Shown: one piece after another, positions 46,601 to 55,000 of the stretch
How the letters are laid out: the number at the start of each line of letters is the position of its first letter
Numbering within the stretch: position 1 is the stretch's first letter
DNA from: Nematostella vectensis
Lineage: Eukaryota > Cnidaria > Anthozoa > Actiniaria > Edwardsiidae
Length of the DNA stretch: 64,000 bases
Reading direction: 5' to 3'
Assembly (NCBI RefSeq): GCF_932526225.1
Contig: NC_064039.1
Coordinates: forward strand, 6,027,001 to 6,091,000
Program-made: the position numbers and the translations under genes
The notes under the pieces: model-generated
Databases searched by the model: none
The model's input: only the letters and a program-made list of their open reading frames with translations
Told to the model about the DNA's origin: nothing

Positions 46601-49600
46601 GTTAAATATGTACATTGTATACTGACACACCAGTTTCGTACTGTAATTTGTAGTAGGCGATTAAATATACGTTGAAACTTATATCAATTTTAAATTTCAG
46701 AGGACCTGCCCTACCTGCTGCCAACTTTACTAAGGTAATCGTTTTCACTTTTTTCTTTTTCTTTTCTGTTTTGAAAATGTGAATGACCAAATACGCCTGC
46801 AATTTTCTACAGGGAAGAACATATGGGCAAAACACCGAATCTTCCGACGAATGGAAACCACGTCATGCATGGCGGTCAGCAGGCTCTCCCGCAATGGCAG
46901 ATACAATTGGGCGCTCGAGGCATGCTGGGATGTCGATTCCTATAGACACCATGGATCAAGACCTTCAATCCGTCACATCAGGGACCCAGAGTCACATGAC
47001 CCATCGCGCCGAAGAGCTAAGTAGCGAGTGGTGCGTGCGTTTTTGTGATATTTTTGAAATATTTGGATCAATACGAATTTGCAAATGTGAATACATACAT
47101 GAATACATACGTGAATACTTAGGGCTTTTATCTCTACTAAGGGGCTTGAAAGATGTCTCGACTGCAGAGTTGATGTGGAAGCGAGCAAATCGAATGAAAT
47201 ACAATCCAGCAAGAAAGCGAAAACTGCTTGGTGAGGGTTTCGTGTTAGGGTGTTCAAGTAAGAATTGTTAGTACAGAAGGCGTGAGAGTGGTTATGTTTA
47301 GGATGTACACGAATGAGATTTGGTAGTGGCTATGTTAAGGATTAACACGAGTGAGATTTGGAAGTGGTTATGTTTAGGATGTACACGAATGAGATTTGGG
47401 AGTGGTTCTGTTTAGGATATATACGAAGATTTGGAAGTGGTTATGTTTAGGATGTACACGAGTGAGATGTGGGAGTGGTTGTGTTTAGGATGTACAGGAG
47501 TGAAATTTGGGAGTGGTTATGTTTAGGATGTACACGAGTGAGATGTGGGAGTGGTTATGTTTAGGAAGTACACAAGTAAGATTTGGGAGTGGTTATGTTT
47601 AGGATGTACACGAGTGAGATTTGGGAGTGGTACGTTTAGGATGTACACGAGTGAGATTTGGGAATGGTTATGTATAGGATGTACACGAGTAAGATTTGGG
47701 ATAGGCTATGTCAAGGATGAAGACGAGTGAGATTTTGGAATGGTGATGTTTAGTATGTACACGAGTAAGATTTGGGATAGGCTATGTCAAGTATGAACAC
47801 GAGTGAGGTTTGGGAGTGGCCATGTTTAGGATGTACACGAGTGAGATAGACTTGAGACTGGGGAAATAGATTGAGAGTGGTTATCTGGAGTCGGATGTGA
47901 GGGTGTTTGTTTTAAGGATAGCAGTAGAGAAAGGGAAATTATGTCTGTCAGGATGTAAAGTAATGCTTGGGAAAAAATGATAGAGTGGATGTCTGTTCAA
48001 TGTATAGGGGAGATGTGGGAGTGACTGTTGTTTAGGATGTACAAGAGTAAGATGTGAAAGTTGTTGTGTGCTTGCATTGCACCATAGTGAAATGTAATCG
48101 TGTGCTAAAAATGAACAGGAATGAGATGTGAAAGTGCCTCTGTTACAATAGAAGAGATTTAGGGTGAGATAAAAGGAGAGATATGAGAGTGGTTGTTGTA
48201 TAAGATGCGCAGGACAAGGAAATGAGAGTGGTTAACTGCTCAAATTCAGATGTACAATTGTGAGTGTAGTTATCTGTTAGGATGTGAATGCACCAACACT
48301 GCGTTCCAAAGACATACTATCTGACTAGATATAACATTGTTTGGTAGTTTCTTGGTGTTACGGAGCACCAGCACCAAAAACACAATGGAACAAAAGCCAA
48401 AAACAAAGACCTTAGAACGAGACAATGAAATAGAGTGCAAAGGCCTTGAGCACCAAAAACAAAGCTCTCCGTAACACCAAGGAATACCCCATTGTTTAGA
48501 TCCTACCAAGCGTCTTGCGCTTTTCAAGAAACTCGACGACGCGAATAAACTTCGAGAAGTCAGGCCACCTCCGAAACGAGAACCCCCAAAGCGCATGGAG
48601 TATTTCGCTGGTAAGACAGCTACTGTAGTCTTTTCTGTAACAGTCGCAACTGTTTTAGCGTACACAAGTTCAAAAGATCTAGCTCAGCCCATCTACAGCT
48701 AGGAGGATGAATTTCATTGCCATATGACTATAACTTTTTAGCCGTCCTCACACTCGCTATAAAGTTTTGTTGCGCTTTGTGTTCTATCTTCAGCCCGTGA
48801 TGCTGGCCTACTCCGCACAGGAAGTACCACACCTATCAATGAACGACGGACTAAAGCACAGATGACTTACAGGTGAGCCCTGTACATGGGACTTAGTTAA
48901 GCAAAAATCTATAAATTTGCGATAGTTCCGTCGCCATCGACTACGTCTTGATCGATGGTAAAGCACAAGTATTGTTCATACGTTTGAGTCGTTGATCAAT
49001 TGCAATACGATAGAACGTTATTTTTTTTCAGCTGGGTGTATAACCAAGGTGTAATCCATCAAGACGAGCCGGAGGCCATGTCTCTCAATGACCAGAGTGC
49101 TGAGCCTAGAATCAAGAAGAGTCCGGTGGCAAGCAGACCCGGACAAGCCCCGGTCAACCTGCCTCACATGGATCCGGTATCACTCGCAGGAAGGAACGTG
49201 CCGCTTGTGGTGAGTACAAACTGGAAGACTTACATCTGGCAGGAGATATAATGTGACACGTCCACACTAGAGGGGAATCATCTGAACTGGTTGTCTATTA
49301 GGATATAGAGGATTGAGTTGTGAGCGTGGCTGTCTAGGCTGTACAGGAGTGAGACGTGAAAGTGGTTGTCTGCTGGTATGAAAATTACTGAGATGTGGTT
49401 GTACGTGGTAGTATACAGTAGAGGGGGTTGTGAGAGTGGTTGTTGTAAAGAGTGTACACTAAATGAGATGTGAGTGGTTGTTGTAAAGTATGTACACTAA
49501 GTGAGATGTCACAGTGGTTGTCTGTTAGGGTGTATAGGAGTGAGATGTGAGAGTGGATGTCTGTTAGCATGTACTGGGGTGAGATGTAAGGGTGGATGTC

Positions 49601-50928
49601 TGTTAGGATGTAAAGGAGTGAGATGTGAGAGTGGTTGTCTGTTAGGGTGCACAGGAGTGAGATGTGAGAGTGGATGTCTGTTAGCATGTAAAGTAGTGAG
49701 ATGTGAGAGTGGATGTCTGTTAGGATGTAAAGGAGTGAGATGTAAGAGTGGATGTCTGTTAGGATGTAAAGCAGTGAGATGTGAGAGTGGATGTCTGTTA
49801 GGATGTACAGGAGCGAGACGTGAAAGTGGATGTTGTTAGGATGTAAAGGAGTGAGATGTGAGGGTGGATGTCTGTGAGCATGTAAAGGAGTGAGATGTGA
49901 AAGTGGATGTCTGTTAGGATGTAAAGGAGTGAGATGTGAGAGTGGATGTCTGTTAGGATGTAAAGGAGTGAGATGTGAGAGTGGATGTCTGTTAGGATGT
50001 ACAGGAGCGAGACGTGAAAGTGGATGTTATTAGGATGTAAAGGAGTGAGATGTGAGGGTGGATGTCTGTTAGCATGTAAAGGAGTGAGTTGTGAGAGTGG
50101 ATGTCTGTCATGTACAGGAGTGAGATGTGAGAGTGGATGTCTGTTAGGATGTAAAGAAGTGAGATTTTAGAGTGGATGTCTGTTAGGGTGAACATGACTG
50201 GGATGTATGTTAGGAGTGAGAAGCAAGAGTGGTTGACTGTTACGATATCAGATATCGTATATATTTCGATTTCTCTTGCCTCTTGCTTTTTCGTCTTAGT
50301 CGAATTCATCGCTTGTTCAGGAGTCGCTGTCTCGAAGTAGCACGTCACGTCGCCGTGGCGGCTCTCTGTCATCCGAAGGTAAGAGTGTCTTAAAACATTC
50401 TTTCTTTTTTTGTTTGTTTGTTGCAGTGCAGCAGCCATTGAAGCGCTCAATCACCTATGATTTTGGTCAGCAACTACTCTTGTAAAATTAGAAAACGGTG
50501 GGCCATTCAAATATGGTTCACTATGATGTCATTAACCATTTCTAAGCTCGCTATAGTGAACCATATGTAAAGGATCTACGGAACGGTGACAAAGTTTGTA
50601 TGGCTAAAACAAACCAATGAAAAGTCAAACCCAGCATTATTTTGAAGCTTTGTAGTAAATATCTGCTTTGTGCTGTTTTAACTTTATAACAAATGTTTCA
50701 ATGTTAGTGTGGAAAGACTTGAAAGGTTGCTAGTATTAACCATGTTATTCCGTCTTCTTGTGATTGCATTCTCATCTCGTAGAGGTCCGCTTTCCACCAA
50801 TCAAAACTCACTCCGTGCCAAACCTTACAGCCAGGTCCGAGGGCCCATCAGAAGTCAGCAGCCGCTCCCCTGAGAAGAGCAACAGCGCCGGTGCGCGCAT
50901 AACAAAAGAGAGAAAAACGCGGAGATGA
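31653..50928 (+). CDS. LRRIQ1: Leucine-rich repeat and IQ motif protein LRRIQ1 (33 exons, 1466 aa)
   Basis: Likely a calmodulin-binding scaffold; the cellular role is poorly known. Exons: 31653-31799, 32732-32855, 33820-33899, 34019-34100, 34222-34436, 35064-35141, 35691-35753, 35835-35911, 36196-37068, 37141-37197, 37350-37437, 37711-37863, 40367-40517, 40955-41022, 41238-41363, 41605-41732, 42184-42257, 42509-42602, 42932-43004, 43291-43376, 43497-43554, 45409-45563, 45690-45777, 46016-46150, 46271-46464, 46701-46734, 46813-47030, 47142-47230, 48500-48610, 48794-48872, 49032-49209, 50300-50378, 50783-50928. They total 4401 nt and are in phase. Order: acidic N-terminus (DVDFEAEIQRELEAI), IQ-like MIQKVYRGHR (about 280), a Glu/Lys/Arg coiled coil (290-560), SDS22-type LRRs (about 635-900), then three IQ motifs (KIQALFRGW, TIQAAWRGY, TIQAHYRGY; about 1025-1105). 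The acidic DLTAFDLDEGYLETGW and WGLKDVSTAELMWKRA segments follow and match my recollection of vertebrate LRRIQ1. The intron after 37437 has a GC donor. Confidence 0.95.
32181..32610. mobile_element. TIR element in LRRIQ1 intron 1, about 430 bp
   Basis: CCGTATTTACTCGAATAAGC at the left is inverted at the right as GCGCTTATTCCAGTAAATACGG. Internal degenerate repeats of GCTTATTCG-GGGAGG type fill the right half. No coding region. I recall similar ends as common in marine invertebrate genomes. Confidence 0.75.
32880..33135. mobile_element. TIR element in LRRIQ1 intron 2, about 256 bp
   Basis: GGCCTGGCTAAACTAGGC and the inverted GCCTAGTTTAGCCAGGCC bound the element, with ATGTCGAGC following on both arms. 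Internal secondary repeats (TAGTTTAGCCAC) suggest nested foldbacks. It begins only about 25 bp after the exon ending at 32855. Confidence 0.8.
33137..33819. other. LRRIQ1 intron 2 remainder, nothing recognised
   Basis: AT-rich intron sequence after the TIR element. No further structure was noticed. Confidence 0.4.
35355..35645. repeat. Degenerate repeat with a G tract in an LRRIQ1 intron
   Basis: A G11-12 run is followed by three diverged blocks of the form CCTAAGGGATAGCA / CCTAAGAGATAGCA / CCTAAGGAATAGCA at spacings of about 60-90 bp. It ends near GAGTCCCTCCCCGG. Possibly an old transposable element; the ends are not defined. Confidence 0.4.
37533..37553. repeat. (AT)n microsatellite
   Basis: About ten AT dinucleotides in an LRRIQ1 intron. 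Confidence 0.85.
37905..38205 (+). repeat. 45-bp minisatellite carrying splice-donor-like motifs
   Basis: About six imperfect units of AGACCACTAAGCCCGATAAC followed by ATATAGGTAAGCTGGAATCATGCTA, starting about 40 bp after the exon ending at 37863. Three units read TAGGTAAGC on the LRRIQ1 sense strand, a near-consensus 5' splice site, and a fourth reads TATGTAAGC. Confidence 0.8.
38389..38490 (+). repeat. Dispersed repeat copy, related to 7287-7405
   Basis: CTCCTTTGTTATTGTTTA and a second block AAAGTCTGATA match the copy at 7287-7405 with substitutions and small gaps. It directly abuts the 5' end of the truncated retrotransposon. It may be an older element hit by the insertion or part of a composite. 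Confidence 0.5.
38480..40149 (+). mobile_element. 5'-truncated non-LTR retrotransposon with reverse transcriptase domain
   Basis: An intact frame of about 490 codons ends at 39994. It opens inside the RT domain (KASGPDQIPCWILK) without an ATG, and no endonuclease is present, so the copy is 5'-truncated. RT motifs in order: NYRPISLTSI, the ILLDFSKAFDRVAH block, SGVPQGTVLGPLMFLLFIND, and the catalytic FADDTILYG. The C-terminal part (LRRKMARLTMFYKM...SLKEWNLLP) resembles the CR1/jockey-type lineage. An A-run at 40136-40149 ends the element. It sits in sense orientation in the LRRIQ1 intron between 37863 and 40367. The undisturbed frame suggests fairly recent insertion. Clade assignment is tentative. 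Confidence 0.92.
43870..45060. mobile_element. 1.2-kb TIR element in the LRRIQ1 intron, family of 18755-19196
   Basis: Arms of about 135 bp are inverted copies. They share GTCCARTCAATYT, GGACTAATTGCAACACAAGG, ATAACATACTAAAAGTCTAA and GCACGCAAACAYCCCGAAAA. The terminal GTCCA...CAATCT and the ATTGCAACACAA block also occur at 18755-19196. The interior (44060-44925) has no transposase-like frame. Non-autonomous DNA transposon. Confidence 0.85.
45567..45665 (-). repeat. Inverted two-unit copy of the LRRIQ1 39-bp minisatellite
   Basis: Read on the minus strand, two units follow each other: GGATGCACAGGAGTGAAATG, and before it ACACAGGAGAGATATGTGAG with AGTGGTTGTTGTATC. They match the unit at 49280-50230 (TTAGGATGTACAGGAGTGAG) in the opposite orientation. 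It fills most of the short intron between the exons ending at 45563 and starting at 45690. Confidence 0.75.
47270..48265 (+). repeat. 38-bp minisatellite in an LRRIQ1 intron
   Basis: A well-ordered part (47290-47850) repeats TTTAGGATGTACACGAGTGA plus GATTTGGGAGTGGTTATG about fourteen times. The remainder to 48265 is strongly degenerate. It starts about 50 bp after the exon ending at 47230. Units contain CGAGTGAGAT, a weak donor-like string, in the sense direction. Related to the array at 49280-50230. Confidence 0.88.
48350..48482. mobile_element. MITE ending 17 bp before an LRRIQ1 exon
   Basis: CTTGGTGTTACGGAG at the left is matched by CTCCGTAACACCAAG at the right. AGCACCA-AAAACA blocks occur on both sides. 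The right end lies between the likely branch-point zone and the acceptor of the exon starting at 48500, so the element probably contributes part of the intron's 3' end. Confidence 0.8.
49280..50230 (+). repeat. 39-bp minisatellite in an LRRIQ1 intron, related to 47270-48265
   Basis: About twenty-four units of GATGTCTGTTAGGATGTAAA plus GGAGTGAGATGTGAGAGTG. Central units (49800-50060) form a higher-order duplication, since the block around AGGAGCGAGACGTGAAAGTG appears twice. It lies between the exons ending at 49209 and starting at 50300. It is open in several frames, but this is a repeat artefact. Confidence 0.9.
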
Positions 50929-51042
50929 CCGCGGGCGCATAACCGGAAATGCACCTTTCGCTGCTTCAAAGGATGACGGGAGATTATTACATTAAAAAGG
51001 CTGGCTTTCGTTGGCGAAATCTGAGGACAAAGTTCCAATTAA

Positions 51043-51048
51043 AATAAA
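51043..51048 (+). terminator. Polyadenylation signal AATAAA for LRRIQ1
   Basis: AATAAA lies 115 bp after the LRRIQ1 stop codon, and a second copy is at about 51073. On the opposite strand AATAAA at 51098-51103 could serve HPS5, so the two 3' ends may overlap. Confidence 0.6.
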
Positions 51049-51339
51049 TATAAATGTGTTAAAGCTTTATCGAATAAATTATGTAATATTTACACTATTT
51101 ATTTTTATGTTTTCTATATAAATTCTAGATTGTATCAAGAAAATGGTCTCTTGGTTGTATTTAATGAATCGCACCCGTGCGTTTACTTTCATATTGCTGT
51201 ATCTGGGTTAAAAAAAATATAAATTCATCCCTTTCAAAATAATTGTGTTGTTGAGGCTTTTTGGCCAAGAGGTGCAGCCGCCACAAGTTAATATGCAAAT
51301 GTTTAGCTTTCTTATAACAATGAGGAGAGGCTCTAGGTA

Positions 51340-51565
51340 ACGGAAGCCAATCAGCTCAGATGTCTCTAGCCACTCAACAAAGGTTCAAATGTCACCAGCC
51401 AATCAGCTCAGATGTTTCTAGCCACTCAACGAAGATTTTAATGTCAGCCAATGAGCAGAGGTTTAGCCTTTCCCAGCAATGAGCTCAGATGTCTCAAGAA
51501 AACGTTTTATCCCCACTCAATGGGGAAAGTTTCATTTGTCTCCAGCTAATGAGCGAAGATTTTGG
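51340..51565. repeat. Degenerate repeat of about 50 bp at the HPS5 3' end
   Basis: Four imperfect units of AGCCAATCAGCTCAGATGTC followed by TAGCCACTCAACRAAGRTT. The outermost unit (about 51540-51565) overlaps the last codons of HPS5, so the protein's tail is written in repeat sequence. The rest would be its 3' UTR. Confidence 0.65.
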
Positions 51566-52079
51566 TGAAAGCAGACAACGCATGCGCACTCGGGGACGCA
51601 AAATCTGTGAAACACATGACCTACAAGCAAAAAAAGATTAACATTTTAAATAGGAAATTAGTGATAGTGAAATTAATTAACAATATTGAATCGAGCTTTC
51701 GCCAATGTTGGCCTTGGTATTGAAACTACTTATCTCTAAATTTTCAATATCAATCAAACCCGCACTTACAAAACATAGGCCATTCCCAAACTCATAAATT
51801 ACGCTTCACCATCGACATTCCACAATGGTTGCATGATTGTGTTTGTTACATCACTTTAGCATTTTGAAAATCATCGCAGGAGCGGATTCATCATTATTAT
51901 GAGGGGAATTGCAATCCCCACAACCCCTACCACAGGTCCTCCACAGAGAACCTAAACTTACGTACAAAGCGAACGGGATAAGGAGTTACCCGACCACTTA
52001 CTGCACTCAAAGACGAGAATGCCCTGGTTACTGGAGGAGACTTGATCGCAAAGCGGGAGTTTACATACGGGACAGTGTG
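51532..52079 (-). other. RING-H2 finger coding exons of HPS5
   Basis: The exons 52079-52002 and 51620-51532 encode a finger with eight ligands spaced C-x2-C-x19-C-x1-H-x2-H-x2-C-x5-C-x2-C. The pieces are HCPVCKLPLC, ILVFECSHVFHRFC and ECACVVC. The donor A|GTAAGT at 52002 and the acceptor TTGCTTGTAG before 51620 split the finger just after the third ligand. No other gene start lies between this and the HPS5 body. Confidence 0.85.
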
Positions 52080-55000
52080 CTCTAGAAATAGGAGCATTCG
52101 GAGTGTTAGGAAAATAGGCATTGTAGAAATGCGATGCTTTTTGGTAATAAGTGCACTTACTCTGCTAGATGAATGTTGGTTCCCCAACTCGTGGCTAGAA
52201 AGATATCAGCAATGTGTTGGTAATCATAGTGGGAACGCAATGTTCAAAGCAGTATCTTAATATTGAGTACAAAACAATAGAGGAGACACGTTTTTTAGCT
52301 TTGAGCCCGCAACTGAATTTTATTTTTCGGTCTATTCTCTTTTCAATCTTCTAAAAATCTGTTGCGCAAAGGCTTTGCTAAGTCGGGTCCGCTCCTAAAC
52401 TGTCAGGCGCCTTCCTGAAAAATCAGACAATTTGGACTTTTGGACTCCTCAACAGAGATGCCAGGTTGGCTTTTCAAGTATATCCATAAGCATGGTGAGA
52501 AAAGAGGGGATTCTTAAAAAGCCTTAATCAAAATAACTTGAATTTGATAATTTTTATCTTTAAGGCAACAAAATATTTGTCCCCGATTGCCAATTTAGAT
52601 TACCTGCGTCCTCCAAGGTCCTAACACTGGAAATGGGATGAGGCGCAACAGGGGAAGGGTCGGCCTGCAATGAGATGGTACACCTCGTTCTTAATAACGT
52701 GAACAATAACCCGAAAACACCCAAGAATATGGGAATCATCTAATTGTATGATAGAATATTTACTTACAGTTTCTTGTGGAGCATCAGACGTTTCCTTAGT
52801 TCGCAAATAATTCAACTGGAAATGAAGAAAAGAAGAGTTCAATAAACCTAATGATGGGTGATACTGAATGGTAGTAAACGCTGCAGCCTAGTTTCTTATT
52901 AGGGAGCTTGACTGGACAGCACTTAAACGATAACTTATCTTTCATCGGTAATGGGCGGTAGCCCCGAGCGATCTTGAGACCGATAAAATACAATTAGAGC
53001 TTTTTAAACTGCTTTTTAATAAATTGTGAATGAATGAATGAATAAAGAGTGGATTATGTTGGCAGTTGTCGATGGCCACTGGGCGTGACTGGATATAAAA
53101 AAAGAGCAACTGCTACTATAAGTAATCTGTGGTGGACTAGGTCCGAATGTGACGTCATACCTCAGGTGTCATTGCGCCTGCGCGCTGGGACCATAGATAC
53201 GCATCTAGATTACACAGCATCTCGTGAACTAGTTTCCTGGAAATAAAAACACCGCATGGTTTCAAATCACTTGCAAATCGAAATAATAACTCCTCATAAT
53301 AACAGAATTATTTTTGTCCATTTTTTTTCCGCCAAAGCTTGTTGAAGTCCATTTTGAAGTTCCCAAATAGTCCCCCGAAAATATTATTTTCTCGCATTTA
53401 AGTGGGTGTTCGTAGCTCTAGCAGGCTAGTGCTTGCAGGCTCGAATGGTTCTATTACGGCGAGACATTTTCCCAAACCGCATCAATTATACAACATTTAT
53501 TTTCAAGCAAATATTTCCATCAATGCTTACCTTTGTTCTGTCTCGATAGCCGCTCCCATGATGCACTTGTAGTAAAAGTCCTTGGGAAGGGCCTTCCCCC
53601 TGTAAGGCACATCCTTCAGTAACTGCACAGTGTGACTTGTCCCAAGGCGACTTAGTGCCAAAGGGACCACGTTTTCCCAGCATATGACAGAAGAGTCACG
53701 TGACCGATCCTCGTATTCGCATGCGCATCTCTCGTCCTCGGGAAGATCGGATGACTGCTGTACTGATGCGAGCATGCGCAGTAGTGCTCTCCATTCCCCC
53801 AAGGTCTTGGGCAACGCGCCTATAACATAAAATCATACTATCGTTACTTTACCTATTAGTGCTTTACACTAAACTAGTATTGGGTGAATTCAGATCCATA
53901 CCCCCAACGAAGTCGGTTTGAAAAAATCTACACTGAACCCTAACCTTTACCCCAAGCACCCAGAAACGATTACCTAAATTACTTGGCGCTTACCCCAAGC
54001 ATCCAGAAACGGTTACCTAATTTACTGGGCGCTTACCCCAAGCATCCAGAAATGATTACCTAAATTACTGGGCGCTTACCCCAAGCATCCAGAAACGGTT
54101 ACCTAAATTACTGGGCGCTTACCCGAAGCATCCAGAAATGATAACCTAAATTACTGGGCGCTTAACCCAAGCTTCTAGAAATGATTACCTAAATTACTGG
54201 GCGCTTACCCCAAGCATCCAGAAACGGTTACCTAAATTACTGGGCGCTTACCCCAAGCATCCAAAAACGGTTACCTCCTAAATTACTGGGCGCTTACCCC
54301 GAGCATACAGAAACAGTTACCTAAATTACTGGGCGCTTACCCAAAGCAACCAGAAACGATTACCTAAATTACTGGGCGCCTACCCCAAGCATCCAGAAAC
54401 GATTACCTAAATACTTACCCCAAGGATGAGATATGTCCAACAGTTTTATATCACGCAGATACACGACCACTAACAATGCCAGTTCCCTAAATCCGGCAGC
54501 GACACACAAGCGCACGAAGCCACGCCAGTACCTGCAGCGAGGGAACGTCATATGCTGAATAACAAACCATCAACAGAGCTATCGTATTAATGAAACGACG
54601 ACACACTTTCCAGATAAATAGTTACACACAACAGCGGTGGATCTAGCTTTTCGCTGAAGGGGGGGGGGGGGGGGGGGGGGTTGGCTCAGTGACAAAGGGT
54701 GGAGGGGGTAATTTTTTGGTTACATATGGCTTTCTGGCAGCCCAGGGGGGGGGGGGGGTTAAACCCCCTAAACCCTTTAGATCCGCTACTGCACAAGCGT
54801 ATAGCGAGAGAAAGTCTACCAACGGACATATGCTGAATAAGAAAACCCTCAACAAAGCAATCGTCTTAAAACAAAACGGCGAAACACTTCCCAGATAAAT
54901 TACACACAGGCATGTAGCGAGAATAGGGTCTATCGAAGGGCGAATGCTAAAAAAAAAAAACATTTAACAAACCAAACTCATTCACAAAATTAGTGTATAA

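Noticed and set aside
49385-50450. Frames of repeated ISLLYMLTDIHSH and RCESGCLLGC
   Set aside because: Translation of the 39-bp LRRIQ1 minisatellite on both strands.
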